Part shown: one piece after another, positions 35,535-49,109 of the stretch
Layout: each line of letters begins with the position of its first letter
Numbering within the stretch: position 1 is the stretch's first letter
Assembly (NCBI GenBank): GCA_002914805.1
Contig: JXTB01000641.1
Span: 76,548 to 140,547 of the forward strand
Origin: Parasponia andersonii
Lineage: Eukaryota; Streptophyta; Magnoliopsida; Rosales; Cannabaceae
DNA length: 64,000 nucleotides
Direction of reading: 5' to 3'
Made by a program: the position numbers and the translations under genes
The notes under the pieces: model-generated
Seen by the model: the letters and a program-made list of their open reading frames with translations, nothing else
What the model was told of the DNA's origin: nothing
Databases searched by the model: none

Positions 35535-36729
35535 ATTGGGAATAGAATTAGGATAAACAATCCCAAACCATGTTTGGGGACGAATTTTGACAGGATAACT
35601 AATCCTTTGATCAAATATAATCCCTTGTCTTATAGGATAAATAATCCTAGTGAATAGGTGAGATTATTAATCCCTGGACTATTTTTCTCCTTCTCACCAC
35701 TTCCAACTCTTGTAAACGAACAGACCCGAGGATGCCACCACCCCTCATCCTCGATCCATCCATCGACGTTCACCATCATAATGCGCTGCTCGCCGTCGTC
35801 TTGGTTGCATCACCCGTAGTCGTCCTACTCACTCCAGCTCTTTCTCTCTCATCTTTTGGTCATTTTCTTTAATTTTTTTTCTTTTTTCTTGTATGATTTG
35901 GATTTGCTGAAATGACCAAGAAGAAGAGAATGGAGAAAGGAAAAGAAAATACTTGAATATTACTAAATATTATTCTTTGATACCAAAACATAGTAGACCA
36001 ATCCTTATATATGAATTTGGCCATAAATGCAGAGAATAATATTTGGTCCACTCCCAAAACCAAGGCTTGACCACGATTGCCCAGCGTCCAAGAGTCCCAC
36101 GATTACCAGTACTTACATCTGCAAGAATTCATAGGTGTATTTTTTTTTTTTTTTTTTTTTGCTTATTCCCTGGAAAAATATTCATTGCTTTACTAGATAT
36201 ATTCACTTCTTTTTACATCTTTTTTGAGTGAAATTTCTTCTTACATTTCAAGGAACCTGAACAAGGAACTTGAACTTAATTTTCCAGTTCATGAAGAAAA
36301 ACGGAATATGAACAAACTATTATTAATTTTTATTTTTATTTTTCTGAATAAGAAATTGAAAATAAGAGAGAGATATACTTGGATCGGTGAAAATCACATC
36401 TACTAAGAGATAAATATTGGTTAAGCCCAAAAAAAAAGGTGATAAATACTAATTATAAAATAGATAAATTTTTTCTTAAAAAAGTTACCTTTTATCAATT
36501 TTTTTAATATGTTCTTAACTTAATTTTAAGTCTTTAAATATTTAATATTTAATAATTACTTCCAAATTTAGTCCAATCCGATTATATATCAACCACGAGA
36601 TTATTTTTCCCATTGTTTAATCCGACAGTTACCATACCCAATTTTGGATTTTTTAAAATCTGATCTAGTCCTATCCTTTTCAATCCAATTCATATAATTC
36701 AATCCAATCCTGTGTACCAAACGGGGCCC
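35518..36729. mobile_element. Harbinger-like non-autonomous element inserted in the mudrA fragment
   Basis: The ends ggtatgtttggtag and, from the right on the minus strand, gggccccgtttggtac are imperfect inverted repeats of the PIF/Harbinger type. They are flanked by TAA on both sides (35515-35517 and 36730-36732), the 3-bp TWA target of that family. Length is about 1.2 kb. No transposase is seen. It contains a poly(T) run at about 36139-36162. Confidence 0.5.
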
Positions 36730-37439
36730 TAAAACACTACGTCGCCTAGTTAATACGTAAAGAGAAGTTTGGTATTGCACGTGGGAAACTAAAATTACTT
36801 TATACCAGAATCAGTAGAGGTAAGTAAAGTAACTAAGACACCTGGTACTTCAAGTAATCATGTGCGAAAAGTCAGAATATTGGAATAGGAGTAAAAATGG
36901 AGCAATCCAATATTTTGTGATGAAGATGTGCCATAGAGTAAGAATATTGTAGTTGACTCTAGTTTTCCTTCATCATCTGGTACTAGTACAGGGACACTAA
37001 AGGCGAGTCAATAATTTGAGAATGAACTTGGATTGAAGACAAATGTGTAGTTACTTGCAATGCAAAAAAAATTTGAATTCAAAGTGAAAAAGTCGGGGAA
37101 AGATATATAGCATATAAACTAAATAGATAATAAATATTGTTAGCATTTTAAAGGTAGAAAGTTAGAGAAGTCGGATACATTTAAGATACGTAGTTATATG
37201 TCCACTCACGAATGTACATTGGTAATAAGGCACAAGGATAACTGCCAAGTGGCACTATGGTATGTCGGACAATGCATCAAAAGAAAATACATTAATAATA
37301 AACCTAATTATCTACCTCATCAAATAATAGAATATTTTCATGTAAATATGGTGTTAACATGAATTATAATTAGAAGCTGATGAATAAGCATCCCAAAAAA
37401 CTGTAGTAGAGGTGCCCTTAAAAATTATTCAAAAGGGCA

Positions 37440-38420
37440 TTGTTTCTAATGTTTCAAAACGTTCTTTGATTTTTGGTATAATTGGACTATCACGAAATGT
37501 AACCCTCCTAATATAATATTACTCAAAGGGTACAATTAATTTCGACATATGAAATAGTACAAAAATCTAATTAATTTTACTATCGAATAGCATCGAATAT
37601 AATTGAAGTAAATAGCATATTGTAATTGTTGGGAAAAATCATTCAAAGCCTATCGAACCAAAGTTGAAATGTCAAAAACAATGGAATATAATTGAAAATA
37701 ATCAAAATAGCAACGAATAATAGCCATATACCTAAAGCAGAAAAAACATCAAAAAATCATTGAATTACATCAAAAACGGTTGAAATAATCATAAACAGGA
37801 AAAATAATCGAACAACAATCAAAGGGCATCGAACACCATTGAAAATAGCATTCATATGTAAAAGATTCAAATTAAATCATCGAATTAGTTTTAAATTACT
37901 ATCGAATAAATCAGATTATATCCAAACCAAATGCATCGAATTAGTGACGAACACAATTGAATATAATCAAATTATAGCTATCTAACATATGCATTGAATC
38001 AGTGTCGAATGCAATCGAAATATCTACTATACCAAATGCATTAAAATAGTATTGAATACAATCGAATAACATCAAATTATCTACTACTATTCAAGACAAT
38101 GAATTCGAATCGAATACAATCGAAATCCATCGAATTAAATTAAACATATATCGAATACTATCTAAAGGCATTAAAATTGATTGCAAGCTTTTCAAACGCA
38201 CATTTATCAAATCTAATTAAAATACTACTGAATATAGTTGAAATCTTAGCCACTATAAGCCATCAAATGTTTATTGAGACTCGTAGAAATTAATTGAAAT
38301 CATTCGAATCAGATCAAAAACGTAATTAAATGGGATCGAATTAAAACCCACTAATTAGTTCAACCTTTACTTTGCATTCAAATCATCAATTTTAAGTTAT
38401 AGATTCTATGCACTATCTAC
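37440..38420. repeat. Degenerate array of ATCGAAT-type motifs
   Basis: The stretch is dense in atcgaat, catcgaa, atcgaac and similar words at irregular spacing, many per 100 bp, without a clean period. It lies inside the Mutator-like element near its right end. No coding potential is seen. Confidence 0.6.
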
Positions 38421-38596
38421 ACAAAAAAAAAATCTAAATTCCAATGTGTTCAAAAAAGGAGAAAAAATCAAAATTTACCTCGACTTCACTATGTTTTGGG
38501 CACAATTGTCAGTCGAATATGATTCCAAATGAGAGGCAGGTGTGTATATGGTCTCAATCGATCTCGGATCTGACTCACAAAATGAGATATTTGAGC

Positions 38597-38597
<1 letters not shown>

Positions 38598-38655
<58 letters not shown>
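38598..38655. repeat. (GA)n microsatellite
   Basis: An almost pure GA tract of about 57 bp, followed by further GA-rich sequence to about 38760. The repeat-encoded RERERE frames are artefacts. Confidence 0.95.
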
Positions 38656-38658
<3 letters not shown>

Positions 38659-38925
38659 AACTCGAAGTTTGACTGAGTCATGAGAGAGAGAAAGAGAGAG
38701 CGGAGGAACTTCAATGGCGAATGGAGGAGAAGAAGAGAGCGACTGAACGAGTGAGAGAGACTGTTCTTTTCTTTTTTTTTCTTCTATTTTTTTTTTTTCA
38801 AAACCAAATAACTAAAATTATGATTTTTGGGGTATTTTGGTTAGAAAATCATATTTTTAAACAATTAGTAGAGGGGTAATATGCTTATAAATAGCTCTCA
38901 TTTGGAGTATATTTAATATAATTTC

Positions 38926-40788
38926 ACATACAAAACATAAAAATGTTAATAAAAAAATATATCATATTTTCATAAAATAAGAAAAATGAAACAATCACAT
39001 TGATATACAAAAACACAAAAAAAAAAAATTGCCAAAAATTTTAGAAATAAAAAAATAAGACGAAAACAAAAGTCAAGGACAAAAAATACACGAAAAATAA
39101 AAATTAAATTAAACATACAAAGAAAATCATAAAAATCATCACAAAAACACAAAAAATTAGAAACAATCGAAGAAGATAAAGTACAGAGGAATCAATTGAC
39201 AAAATAGAGAAAAATCAAATAAAAAATTGAATGAAAATATGAAAACTCACCAAAAAAACCCTAGAAATGCATAAAAAATTGAGAACCACGAAGAATAACT
39301 CCACTGGAATCAATCGATGGAAAAAAGAGAAAAGGAACAAATCAAAAATTCAGTTGAATCAGAGAGAAAGGAAAATCTAGAGAGAAGATAGAGAAGAGTC
39401 AGACAAGAAGAAGTTAGAGAGAGAAAGGGAAAGTTAGACTGTTAGGGAGAGAAGTTCAAACCGTAAAATGAGAAATCCAAATGAATTGGAACATTAAATA
39501 TAAGGGCAAAAGAGAAAAATCAAACAAAGTCAAAAGATAAATTTTTTTAATAAACAGCCCTATTATTTAAAACGGACATTTTTTTAACTCAATGGAAAAA
39601 ACTGACATTAGCTAAATTCTCTGAAGAAAAACGGCGATTCCTTATAAACACTCGCAGGATTTCTCAAACAAAACAGTGGGCCTATTTACTTGAATAACAT
39701 ATCTGGGCCATGCTTTGTTTTTATAAAACAAAAGAAAATTTATACCCACTACTCTTTTATGTGCCCTATATTTCACCAGTATTTTTTTTTTCTATTTTAT
39801 ATTTTCTTTTAATTTGGACATAAAAAAGTGAAAAGACTGGATTACCCTTAATGAACAGTATCTTCTCCCTTTGGGAATTGGTAATTACTTGTCTCCCAAC
39901 ATGCATATGTCACTAGGACAACTAATAACACTCTGCTGATAAAAGGTCCTGCTGTAACCTTTGAGATATCAAAATATCATACAATTATATTTAAGTTTTC
40001 ATAATAAAAGATTACATAATTATAAACTTTTTTTTTTCTCTTTAGATTTGACATTATTATGAATATTCTTATTTTGTGTCGTGTTGACACAATTAAATGG
40101 TATTAGTTCTGGTTTAACTCATGTCACGACCTGACGAAAATGTCATTCGTCAAAGCACACCGTGTGACCATATATGTGTAAACAAAATAATTGTTAACTT
40201 ACTTTAACTTTTTCAAATTTAATTATTATTTTACTAAAATAAGTTATCCTATAATTAGATTTTCTTTTAATTTAAAAAATTGATTAATTTATTTTAATGA
40301 AACAATTAAATTAATTTATATTTTAATAAAAACTATAAATAAACGCATCAATTTGGGTCAATTTTGTGTCAAGCTGGTCAATTAAGCTGGTAAGCTTCAA
40401 ATTGTTTCATGTCCCAAATTATGTACGCCAACTATGAAGTAGAACAAATATGTTGAAGAAGACATTAGGGTATTTTTCGAGAGATCTCCTCCAAATCACT
40501 AGTATATGGCTATCAAAATTGTGAGTATCGACATGTAGGTTAGAAAAACTCTTGAAGAACAACTATATACGAAGTAGAAAAAATCTTGAAGAAGATAATA
40601 GGGAGAGAAAACAAACAAAATTTCAAAGCTAATAAGTGGGAAAATAATAAACATTTAGAAGTAAATTTATTCTAATTTCTTAGTAACAAATATGATATTT
40701 TGGTACTAGAAAACATATCCAATTTAATTTCATAAAGAGTCACTTTAATTAAGAGGGGTTAGAAGAGAATAAAAGTAGAAAGATAATA
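38926..40788. other. AT-rich spacer, no gene seen
   Basis: A-rich and T-rich low-complexity DNA. A tgtcacgacc word occurs at about 40123 but without clear LTR context. No gene or element could be supported. Confidence 0.5.
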
Positions 40789-40793
40789 GCCAT

Positions 40794-43700
40794 TGTAAAA
40801 ACCAGTATTTTCAAAAGAGTAAAATGGTCATTTTGGAGATTTTCCAAATTAGATAACGGTGGGAATTTTGAAATTTAAATTTTGACTTACGTGAAAGCTT
40901 TTTATTAAAATAGGAACCAAATGGTAATTTGCAAGGACATATTTGAGAGAATTTTCAAATAAGGGACTAAAGGGAAAAATTTGTGCTTATTAAATGAGGG
41001 ACACATGCCTCACTTTCTCTTTTCCCTTTCTCTTTCTCTCTTTTCCTTTCAACTCTCTCTTTTTCTCCTCCTGACCGAACTTGACACCACCAGCCACCGC
41101 CAGTTGATAGCTCTCAGGTCAGATTCGAACGACGATACCTGCCAAGAACACCTGATCACCCCTGAGAACCACCACTAGCCAAAGTCTTGGAGACTGTCGT
41201 CCCCTACATAGCTGGTGCTGGCAAGGTGAAGCCACGGAAGAAAAATGGCCGCCGACGGAGATTATAGCCACTTAAGGCCATGAAATAAGTGTGATGCCCA
41301 AGATTCTCGCATGCATAATAAGCCAATAATAAACATGTTCATATTACATAATAGACATATCAAGTGACTAGAATCAACTTTACAGTAAATTTCTCATTCT
41401 TTATTGTTAAATGCTTTCAATACGTTTTATTATACTAATATTTGTTGAAGTGTTCCCATGCAGTATAAAGGCTCAGTACACTTAGAGAGAGAGAGAGCTA
41501 GGTGTGTGAGAAGAATAAAGAATATATATTCATGAATACAATATAATATGCTCGTGCATTAAAATCAAGTTTGATGATAACTAGGTAAAATAGTAGTTTT
41601 TCGGTAAAGTGCATTTTCAGGCTTTTTGGAGCCAAATTCATTGTATGTTTAACACATCATAGCTTTAATTCAATGAATAGGACTCAGTTATAGTATTTTA
41701 TTTGTTGGCCCAGGTAAGCACGAGGTGGCAGTCATTGAACTAAACTATGTTTAATTACACTAAGCTAGCTTAGGTTTGGCTTAATCGCGTAATGTTAATT
41801 TTGTGCGTTCTATTAATTAGGCATTGATACTATGTTTGCATTATTAATTGGAGTTAAATTGACTTATTTTTATGTTTAATGATCAGTTATGGGGTTAGGT
41901 TCGAACAGATTACAATGAGATTAGCCATATAGGATCATAAGTCAAAATATGACTAAATTTTAGCTTTTAAGCTAGGTTTCACTATTTTAGTCTGCACTTG
42001 AGTGTATAGGAATAACCAAAAATATGGTGAATAAGTCAAGAGTGATTTAAAGGTGGACACATGGATAGTTAGAGTGTGAAATACCAAAAATACCCCTTAG
42101 AATTTAAGTTATGCCATTCTCAGCCTTTAAGAATTGATTTTTGACCAAATCTGGTCATTTCCTTCCTCTTTCTCTCCAGCCATGACTTGAACCACTTCAG
42201 CCACTTTTTATACTTCTCTCAGCTCCCCTTAACCATTTCGAAGAGTTTCCAAGTGGTAGAACTCAATTTAGAGCTCAAGAAAACAAGATAGGTCCAAACT
42301 AGTCAAGGTAATTCTACTAGTTCTTCTTCCTAGGTTTTGTTTTGTTATTTCAATTTTCCACTTGATACTACTTACGTAATGTTTCCTCTAGGTCCTCTTA
42401 AGTCCTAAGATCAATTTTAAAGCCTTAGAAATCAGTTTTGTGGAAGTAGAAAGCAAGAGCTTCAACAAAAGTTTAAACTAGTCAAGGTGAGCTTTTTGTG
42501 GAATTTAGAATTGGTAATTTATTTCTATTACTTTTACTCTTGAATTAAAGCTTTTATTTGATGAATTAAGGTCCAAGGAAACCTTATATATGGCTGGAAA
42601 CACAGAATTTAAGTGGAGGATCAAATTTAGTCTTAAATCTCCAAAGTTTGCTACTTGAGAATTCAAGTGTTTTCAAGTGTTTCCATTGTTAGAATAAGTT
42701 CCCTATACTTGTAATCTGATTTTATAAAATTAAAATATATATTTTGTTGATCCAATGATGTAAATATATTTGTTTTGTTGCTGTTTAAGACAATAGAAAA
42801 GTGTAAAAGTGGGTTTAAACTTTGTTTAAAACGAAAGGAATTCAAGTATACCTAGGTTGCTCTAAATGATCCTCTTTGAGTTATATAAATGGGAATTGGC
42901 TTATTGATTGTTATTACAGGTCTTAAACTATGATTTTAATCATGTGGGGATGTCCTAAAAATAGGGGAGGTACTATCCAAATATTTTTAGAAGCAAATGG
43001 TATCATTTAGAAGCAAATGGACTAGTTTTTATAAAAGTAGATGACATTTTGGTTCATTTTGTGGCTAGTGTTCCTTCTTTTATAAAAGCTGTGATTCGGT
43101 CTTGCACTTGTTTTCTTTAAACATTTTACATTGTAGTGATAATGTTAGTAATAAAATTGACATCAGGTCTTCCACACACCTTGCCATAGAGGATAGTGAT
43201 CCTTTCCACTATCTTTTCTACCGGATACAAGGTAAGTAAAGATTTATTTTAACTGCATCACAAGAACAATAATAGATACAAGATGTTTTCCTACATACTT
43301 ATGTGTATTATTTCAATTATATGTTATTTATATTATTATTGCAAAGCTTACAGAAACATAAGCATGACATGATCATTTAAGTATGATTTTCAAAGAAATG
43401 GAGTTTTCCACGCATTGGATTTAAGTAGTACCATTGTACTAATTTTACAAGATATATTTTAAGTACAGTGTTTAGTCTATCTACGTTGGGTAAGTATGGT
43501 TTGCACAGGCATCCTTCCGGCATAGGTGGGTACGGTTTACCGACTACCGGGACTGAGCATTGTACTATGAGATTTATCAGGTGCATTACTTAGTTGGTTT
43601 GCATTGGGTAGGTATAGTTCACATTGGCCATGTATTTCCTTTCCGCACAGGTGGGCACGGCCTACCGACTACCGCGACTTTGTAATGTACTCAAGGGCCC

Positions 43701-44205
43701 TATAAAGAAATGTTTTCTAAGAAAAGTGCATTAAAATGAAAAGTTATGAAAGAAAGAGTACAATGGGAATTTCAATAAAGTTTATGCATGAAATATGTTC
43801 ACGAGCATGCATGATCTTTACTTACTGAGCATTAGCTCATTTAGTTCCTGTGATGTAGGTGAGGACGTTTTTGATGTACAGAGTTGCTGGTTGGCTAGCA
43901 TGCTTTTTGTCGCTATAATCATACCGATGTAGATGAGCTTGACTTGTGGGCGGTGTATTTTATTATTCTAGTGTGTTGTAAATATTACTGCTGATGACAA
44001 CATAAACTGATAAGGAGTTTTTAGTTGTGTATTTTGTAAAGACACTTTCAAAAAGTAATGTCTTGCAATTTCTTTTGTTTTAGAGTTTGAAAAGTTTAAA
44101 TTGACCCAAATTTTTGAGTAAAACTAAAATCATGGTTTATTAAAGAGTAATGCATCCTAGTTTAACATACATAGTCATATAGTTAAGCTAGGGGGCGTTA
44201 CAACA
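40794..44205 (+). repeat. LTR-like remnant(s), forward orientation
   Basis: The start tgtaaaaacc followed by taaaatggtcattttgg is like the start of the Tekay LTRs. The end ggggggcgttacaaca-like sequence near 44190-44205 resembles an LTR 3' end. Inside is an imperfect duplication around cgactaccg (43540-43560 and 43660-43680). No matching target-site duplication flanks these ends, so it may be two fused fragments. No open reading frame of note. Confidence 0.35.
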
Positions 44206-45309
44206 AGTGTCATTCAACTCGTCTCATCCCGAGCAATCTATAGGTATAGGTCTCGTGTCTCTATGTTGCATTGTTTCATTTGACTATATTGAGTAGATCT
44301 GAGTTTTAAGTTTTGTGTTGTGACTTTTTAATCCTATTGTTAGATGGTTAGATAATTGTTTTGTTTGGATTTTATTCATGAAAATATGAAAAATGACATA
44401 TATATTGACCGTTGTTACTGCCAGACATAAAGTCAAAATTGGACAGCTCCGATTTCGCCTTTGCATGCCACACGTCGAGTTTTGGCCCATACCTAAATTG
44501 GTCAAATTATATGTCTAACTTAGCTATTTTGGACGCTAGGAATTCAGTGATAAGGTTTGTTTTTCAATTTGAGGTTCCGTTGAGAAATTGACTTTTCAAA
44601 GAAAGTGAACGAGGATTTGAAATTACCTCTCGATCATCCAAACGAATGCCTAACGATAGCATGCATAATTCATAGTATTATATCACTATCTTGGTGAGAT
44701 AGAAATTCAATTACTTAATTTTAAAATTAGTTTTAATACGAATTTCTATGTTTTGATCAAATATGGAAGTTTATGAAATTATTGTAAAATTGTGTTTATG
44801 TATGTTTTTGAACTTGATTTGGTATTAAACTCATTAGGAAACACATCACACTAGTTGACGTGCCATATATCTTGTTTTATACGACTTTCTGCAGGAATTA
44901 GATTCATAGTTTTTGATAAAAATGACCATTATATTGCCAATTTTGTTTTTTTAAAAAAAACATGAATGCGTAGTTTTTGAAACTAAACTCGGTCTGATTA
45001 AAAACACTACACAATTTGTTTGGTGATTTTGTGGAAAATGATACACATCTTAATTTTTCTCATATGTATAACATTGTATACATCATTACACTTACGCAGC
45101 TGATGGACTTACGATACCCCTTTAGGGAACTCAGACTTACGGTACCCTTTTAGAGTGATCGGATTACATTGCATACTTACGGTGACTAATTTAGCTACCT
45201 CAGACTACATTTAATAATATGTACATGTTTGGAAATGAATTAATAAAGGTTTGGAATTTTTTGAACATTTGGACTTTTGTTATATGAGTGGATTTCTGTA
45301 AAACTATAC

Positions 45310-45560
45310 TACAATAAAAAAGGCCTTTCAAGGCGCTATATAAGTGCCTTGAAATGCCTTTCACGGCGCCCACAAAAGCGTCTTAGTTCCAAGTGTCGTA
45401 ATAGGCCTTGACTACCAAGGCGCTTATAAAGTGCTGTGGATGCCTCGCAGGCGCCGTGCAAGATGTCTACCAAGGCGCCGTGAAAGGCATCTTCCACGGC
45501 ATCTTGTACCTTGGTATCTAGATACAAAGGACCTTCCACGACACCTTATAAGTACCGTAG
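45310..45560. repeat. CACTA subterminal repeats, left
   Basis: Many copies in both orientations of a motif built on aaggcgc, ggcgcc and ccttgaaa. Similar motifs (ggcgcc, gcaccgtga) fill 56830-57120 at the other end. CACTA transposases bind such subterminal repeats. Confidence 0.75.
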
Positions 45561-45845
45561 TATATATTTCTGGGGAGTATTTGTAATATATTTGGCTATA
45601 CTACCCTCCTGGAATTTTATAAATGTAATCCAAATTCATTACATATACCAAATATTTGAAATAAAATGGAGTATAAATATAAATTTACATACTAATATTA
45701 AATTAACATAATAACTTGATCATTATCATATCCATATAGTCTATGTAAACTAAGTATATATATACATTAGTTTTCTATGCCAAACTAGCAAGATCATCAA
45801 AGACTATATATAGTTTAAATAAATAAAGATTAAGAACCTCAAATG

Positions 45846-48800
45846 AGAAATTGTATTAATTCTTCGACCCACTCTTCAAGAAGTCCATTGATATCATCCT
45901 TTGTATAGAAATTTTGTCCATTAAACTACAAATTCAAACACCTTATTTGTTAGAAAATGATCAATCAAACTATAAATTAGAAGAGAACTAATAAAACATA
46001 TGGTTACATACCATTATGGTAAATGATTTAACATTGGCTTGTTCAATGACTTCTCTCATAAACTTACGCATGTAAAATCCGCACTCAATATTTGTCGGTT
46101 ATCTTAGGCACTATACATAAGCATAAAGTAAACATAAGTAATTTTAATTAATCTTCCATCCAACAAGTGTTATAAATTCAAGTTTAGTACCTTTATTAAC
46201 TTATAAACCGGACCATTTGGTCTTCCTTTCTTCCCTTTTTCTACATTATATATGTTGAATACACTTTGAATTGGAAATACGCAAACACAATAATAAAAGA
46301 TTAGCAATGGCAACCATAAATAAAAATACAATAAGAAATTGAACTATAACAAAATAACTCTTAGAGAACTTACTTGATCATTGTTAAACCAATTTCCTCA
46401 CAGAGAGCTAAGCTGAGAGGATCTAGAAACCATGCATAGTCTTTGAGAGGATAAATAATAAGCAACATTCAATGTTCCCTACTCACAATATTGATGATAA
46501 AGATTATTAATAATGTAACAATTAACTTTATATAGGAAGTAGTTGATCATATGACAATCTATTAAGTTTAAAATCTTACCCATGATTCTAAGGTGTAATT
46601 AGAAATTGATGTTTATTCTCCATGGATAACGTCTGGGTTGCTAATCTTATAGCATGATTCTCATGTGGACCACCTTGTGTAGCAACTGCACTAGGATCCA
46701 TGAACATATACCTAGCTTAATAGCCATATTGGGTCACTAAATTGTGTAAATGCCTGCAAGTACAAAGTGCAATGTAAATTAAGTATTGTATTATATAATT
46801 GCCAACTATAGATATATGTATATATATGATGTTCTATATATAAAAAATAAATAAACTTCTTACCTCATGTATAACGTAATAGGCACGGCCCCAATCTTTT
46901 GTAACGTGTAAAACTCAATTATGTCTTCTTTGAGTATGGGTAGATAAATAGCTTTTCCAAACACTTTTTCATCAAAGAGAACATGAACAATGATACCTTC
47001 ATCCACTCCTTGAATAGTATTCAATAGTAGTCTTATAGAAGCCGGTGCACCACCAACAAATCTAAACTGTGTTTGTGTAACAGATTCCATTTATTTCTTT
47101 GTGGACGTACTCTTTCTTGTGTTTGAGGTGGCTGTGATTGTGAAGATTTATTCTTCCCCGTTTGATGCCTATTTATATCATTAAACTCCTAAATCCAAAT
47201 AAATGACGAAATGTTAACAAACAAGTTAATAATTCACATTAGAATTCAATAAAGGATAATTTATTTTGAAAATGGGTCGACACACCAAATTATCTTCAAA
47301 GATGACAAGCATCTTAGGCCATATAAGATGCGATCCAAGTGCATCACCTACCAACCTTGTATCATTATCTGGATTTAGAATAGGAATTAGGACTGGGCAT
47401 CAAGAACAACCTCTACTGATACGTGAAAATTATACTCCCCTAATTCTCTACCATAAATAATAGTTGATGAGGTTGACTTTTGTACATGTCCTAAAGCAAC
47501 TATGCTATCACGAGACCTCACTGCAAGCTTGCATGGTCGGTTCTACAATATAGAACATCAAACACAATTTATAAATGCAAGTAGCTAATAAATAAATAAG
47601 AAAGAAACTCATATAAACATACTTTTTGGAGTCGTGAAGATGTTCCTATAGTCATTATTGGATTTACATGTATCTCTTATTGTTGCACTTCTTTCCTTTG
47701 AACTTCTGGCTGTGAAGGAGTTGTATTAGAACTACTAATATTACTTTGTTGTCCTGCTTGAATCTTAGCAATTTCTGCTTTGACCCGTTCTTTTTGTTCT
47801 TTAAGCATTTATTGCATCTTGCGTATTTGTTCATCTTACCATTGTTTCAAATCAAATAATTGTTGCTTTTTGGTTGGAGCAGGTTGATGAAAATATTGTC
47901 TATAGCTAACATGAAATCTCATTCTCCGTACACGTCGAGAATATTCAAGAGTGCCTAAAGCCATTGTTAAGATATTATTAGAACCGTCTATCTGAAGATT
48001 TCCCTCTTAGAACTGTTGATTATAATCTTTTTACAAAATATGTACAGAATTGAACATTAGACTATGCTATACTTTTAACAAAATTACAAATTAATATAAT
48101 CAATATGTTATAATAAGTAACTTACAATTCTATAAACAATCACCTTGATTTCCTCAGTATGGCCTCATTTTTTAGGAACATGTCTTCTACTCCACAGCTT
48201 AGATCTATCAATACCACATTGGCCTTCGTCTTGTTCAATCTTAGCTTCTAATCTAGCATAACCTAAGCGAGACATACGATGTGGATATTTATTTTGTGTC
48301 GCTCTTCTCTGTTATACTTCCTAGCTTCTTCCCATTTTGCACTTACACTTTTCTTAACAAACTCATACTAAACTTTAGGTTCAATCCATGGTACATATGA
48401 TGCTGGAGGGTGCTCTAATAATTTTGGACAAGATGTCTATACTCATAAATCAGTTCAGTTGTAATCTTAGACTTAAAATCTCTCCACATTTTCCCACAAC
48501 TTTTTAAAGTTTCTTTTTTTGCTTTGTAGTCCTATACAAATGTTTCCTACAATGTAAAAGAAATAATGTTAATACCAAATATATATTCTAATAAATATAA
48601 AATAGAAAGATTCATGTTCATACTAATATTATATACCAGCGCTCATCTTTTAGGTCCTTTGGTACAAGCGTCCAATTATCAATGTTGATTGGATCTTGCG
48701 ACGAACCATAAGGCCGCAAAAGCTCGCCAAATGTTTACCTTTATCCCCAGTTGGTTGTCTCCATTCATTGTACGTGACAACTTCTTTTTTGTTATCACTT

Positions 48801-48890
48801 CTTTTTATAATCAACTCCTTCATTTGAGTCATTCCTCTTGGTTTCTTTTTGTATTTTCTTTCACCTTGACTACTTTGTGATGGTGTAAAT
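45846..48890 (-). pseudogene. CACTA second gene: En/Spm-type region, coiled coil and Ulp1-like (C48) protease
   Basis: Fragments in order on the minus strand are as follows. VVTYNEWRQPTGDKGKHLAS (about 48790-48720) is like the plant Ptta/En/Spm domain. A Gln/Lys-rich coiled coil lies at about 47960-47660. A region ending FGKAIYLPILKEDIIEFY lies at about 46960-46900. A C48 protease follows with the His region EH(stop)MLLIIYPLKDYAWFLD (about 46470) and the catalytic-Cys region ECGFYMRKFM (Cys codon at 46081-46083). The gene ends EEWVEELIQFLI then stop at about 45846. The Trp after the catalytic His is now a stop, and other stops occur. Exon borders are not resolved. Ulp1-like domains are known passengers of plant CACTA and Mutator elements. 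Confidence 0.65.
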
Positions 48891-49109
48891 TGATAAACAT
48901 CATCTGCACCTTCATTTTTTATGTCAATAATTACTTGTTAAATAATGAAACCACAAATGTAGATATAAAAAAGATAGAAAATAATAAGTATATAAATATA
49001 AGAGATAATATATATAAAAAAACAAAGCATCAATCCATAAAGATATAAAAATGAAACAAAACGATATAACTTATTTGATTTATACCTCATTGGTTTCTTT
49101 CTTTGATTA

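Larger units (their letters stand above)
33998..38925. mobile_element. Mutator-like element with about 110-bp terminal inverted repeats
   Basis: The left end gaaattttattaaatatgcc (33998) pairs with the right end, which reads gaaattatattaaatatact on the minus strand from 38925. Similarity runs for about 110 bp with mismatches. Flanks atatacaaga and acatacaaaa agree at 8 of 10 bases, an eroded duplication of Mutator size. A fragment of mudrA-like coding sequence lies inside (34873-35530), interrupted by another element. The rest is non-coding, including a simple-sequence region. Confidence 0.6.

Noticed and set aside
38444..38714. Frames rich in RERERE or SLSLSL on either strand
   Set aside because: They are translations of a GA microsatellite.
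40794..44205. A complete solo LTR with target-site duplication
   Set aside because: The 5 bases on either side (GCCAT against AGTGT or ACAAG) do not match and the interior is longer than related LTRs, so only an LTR-like remnant is claimed.
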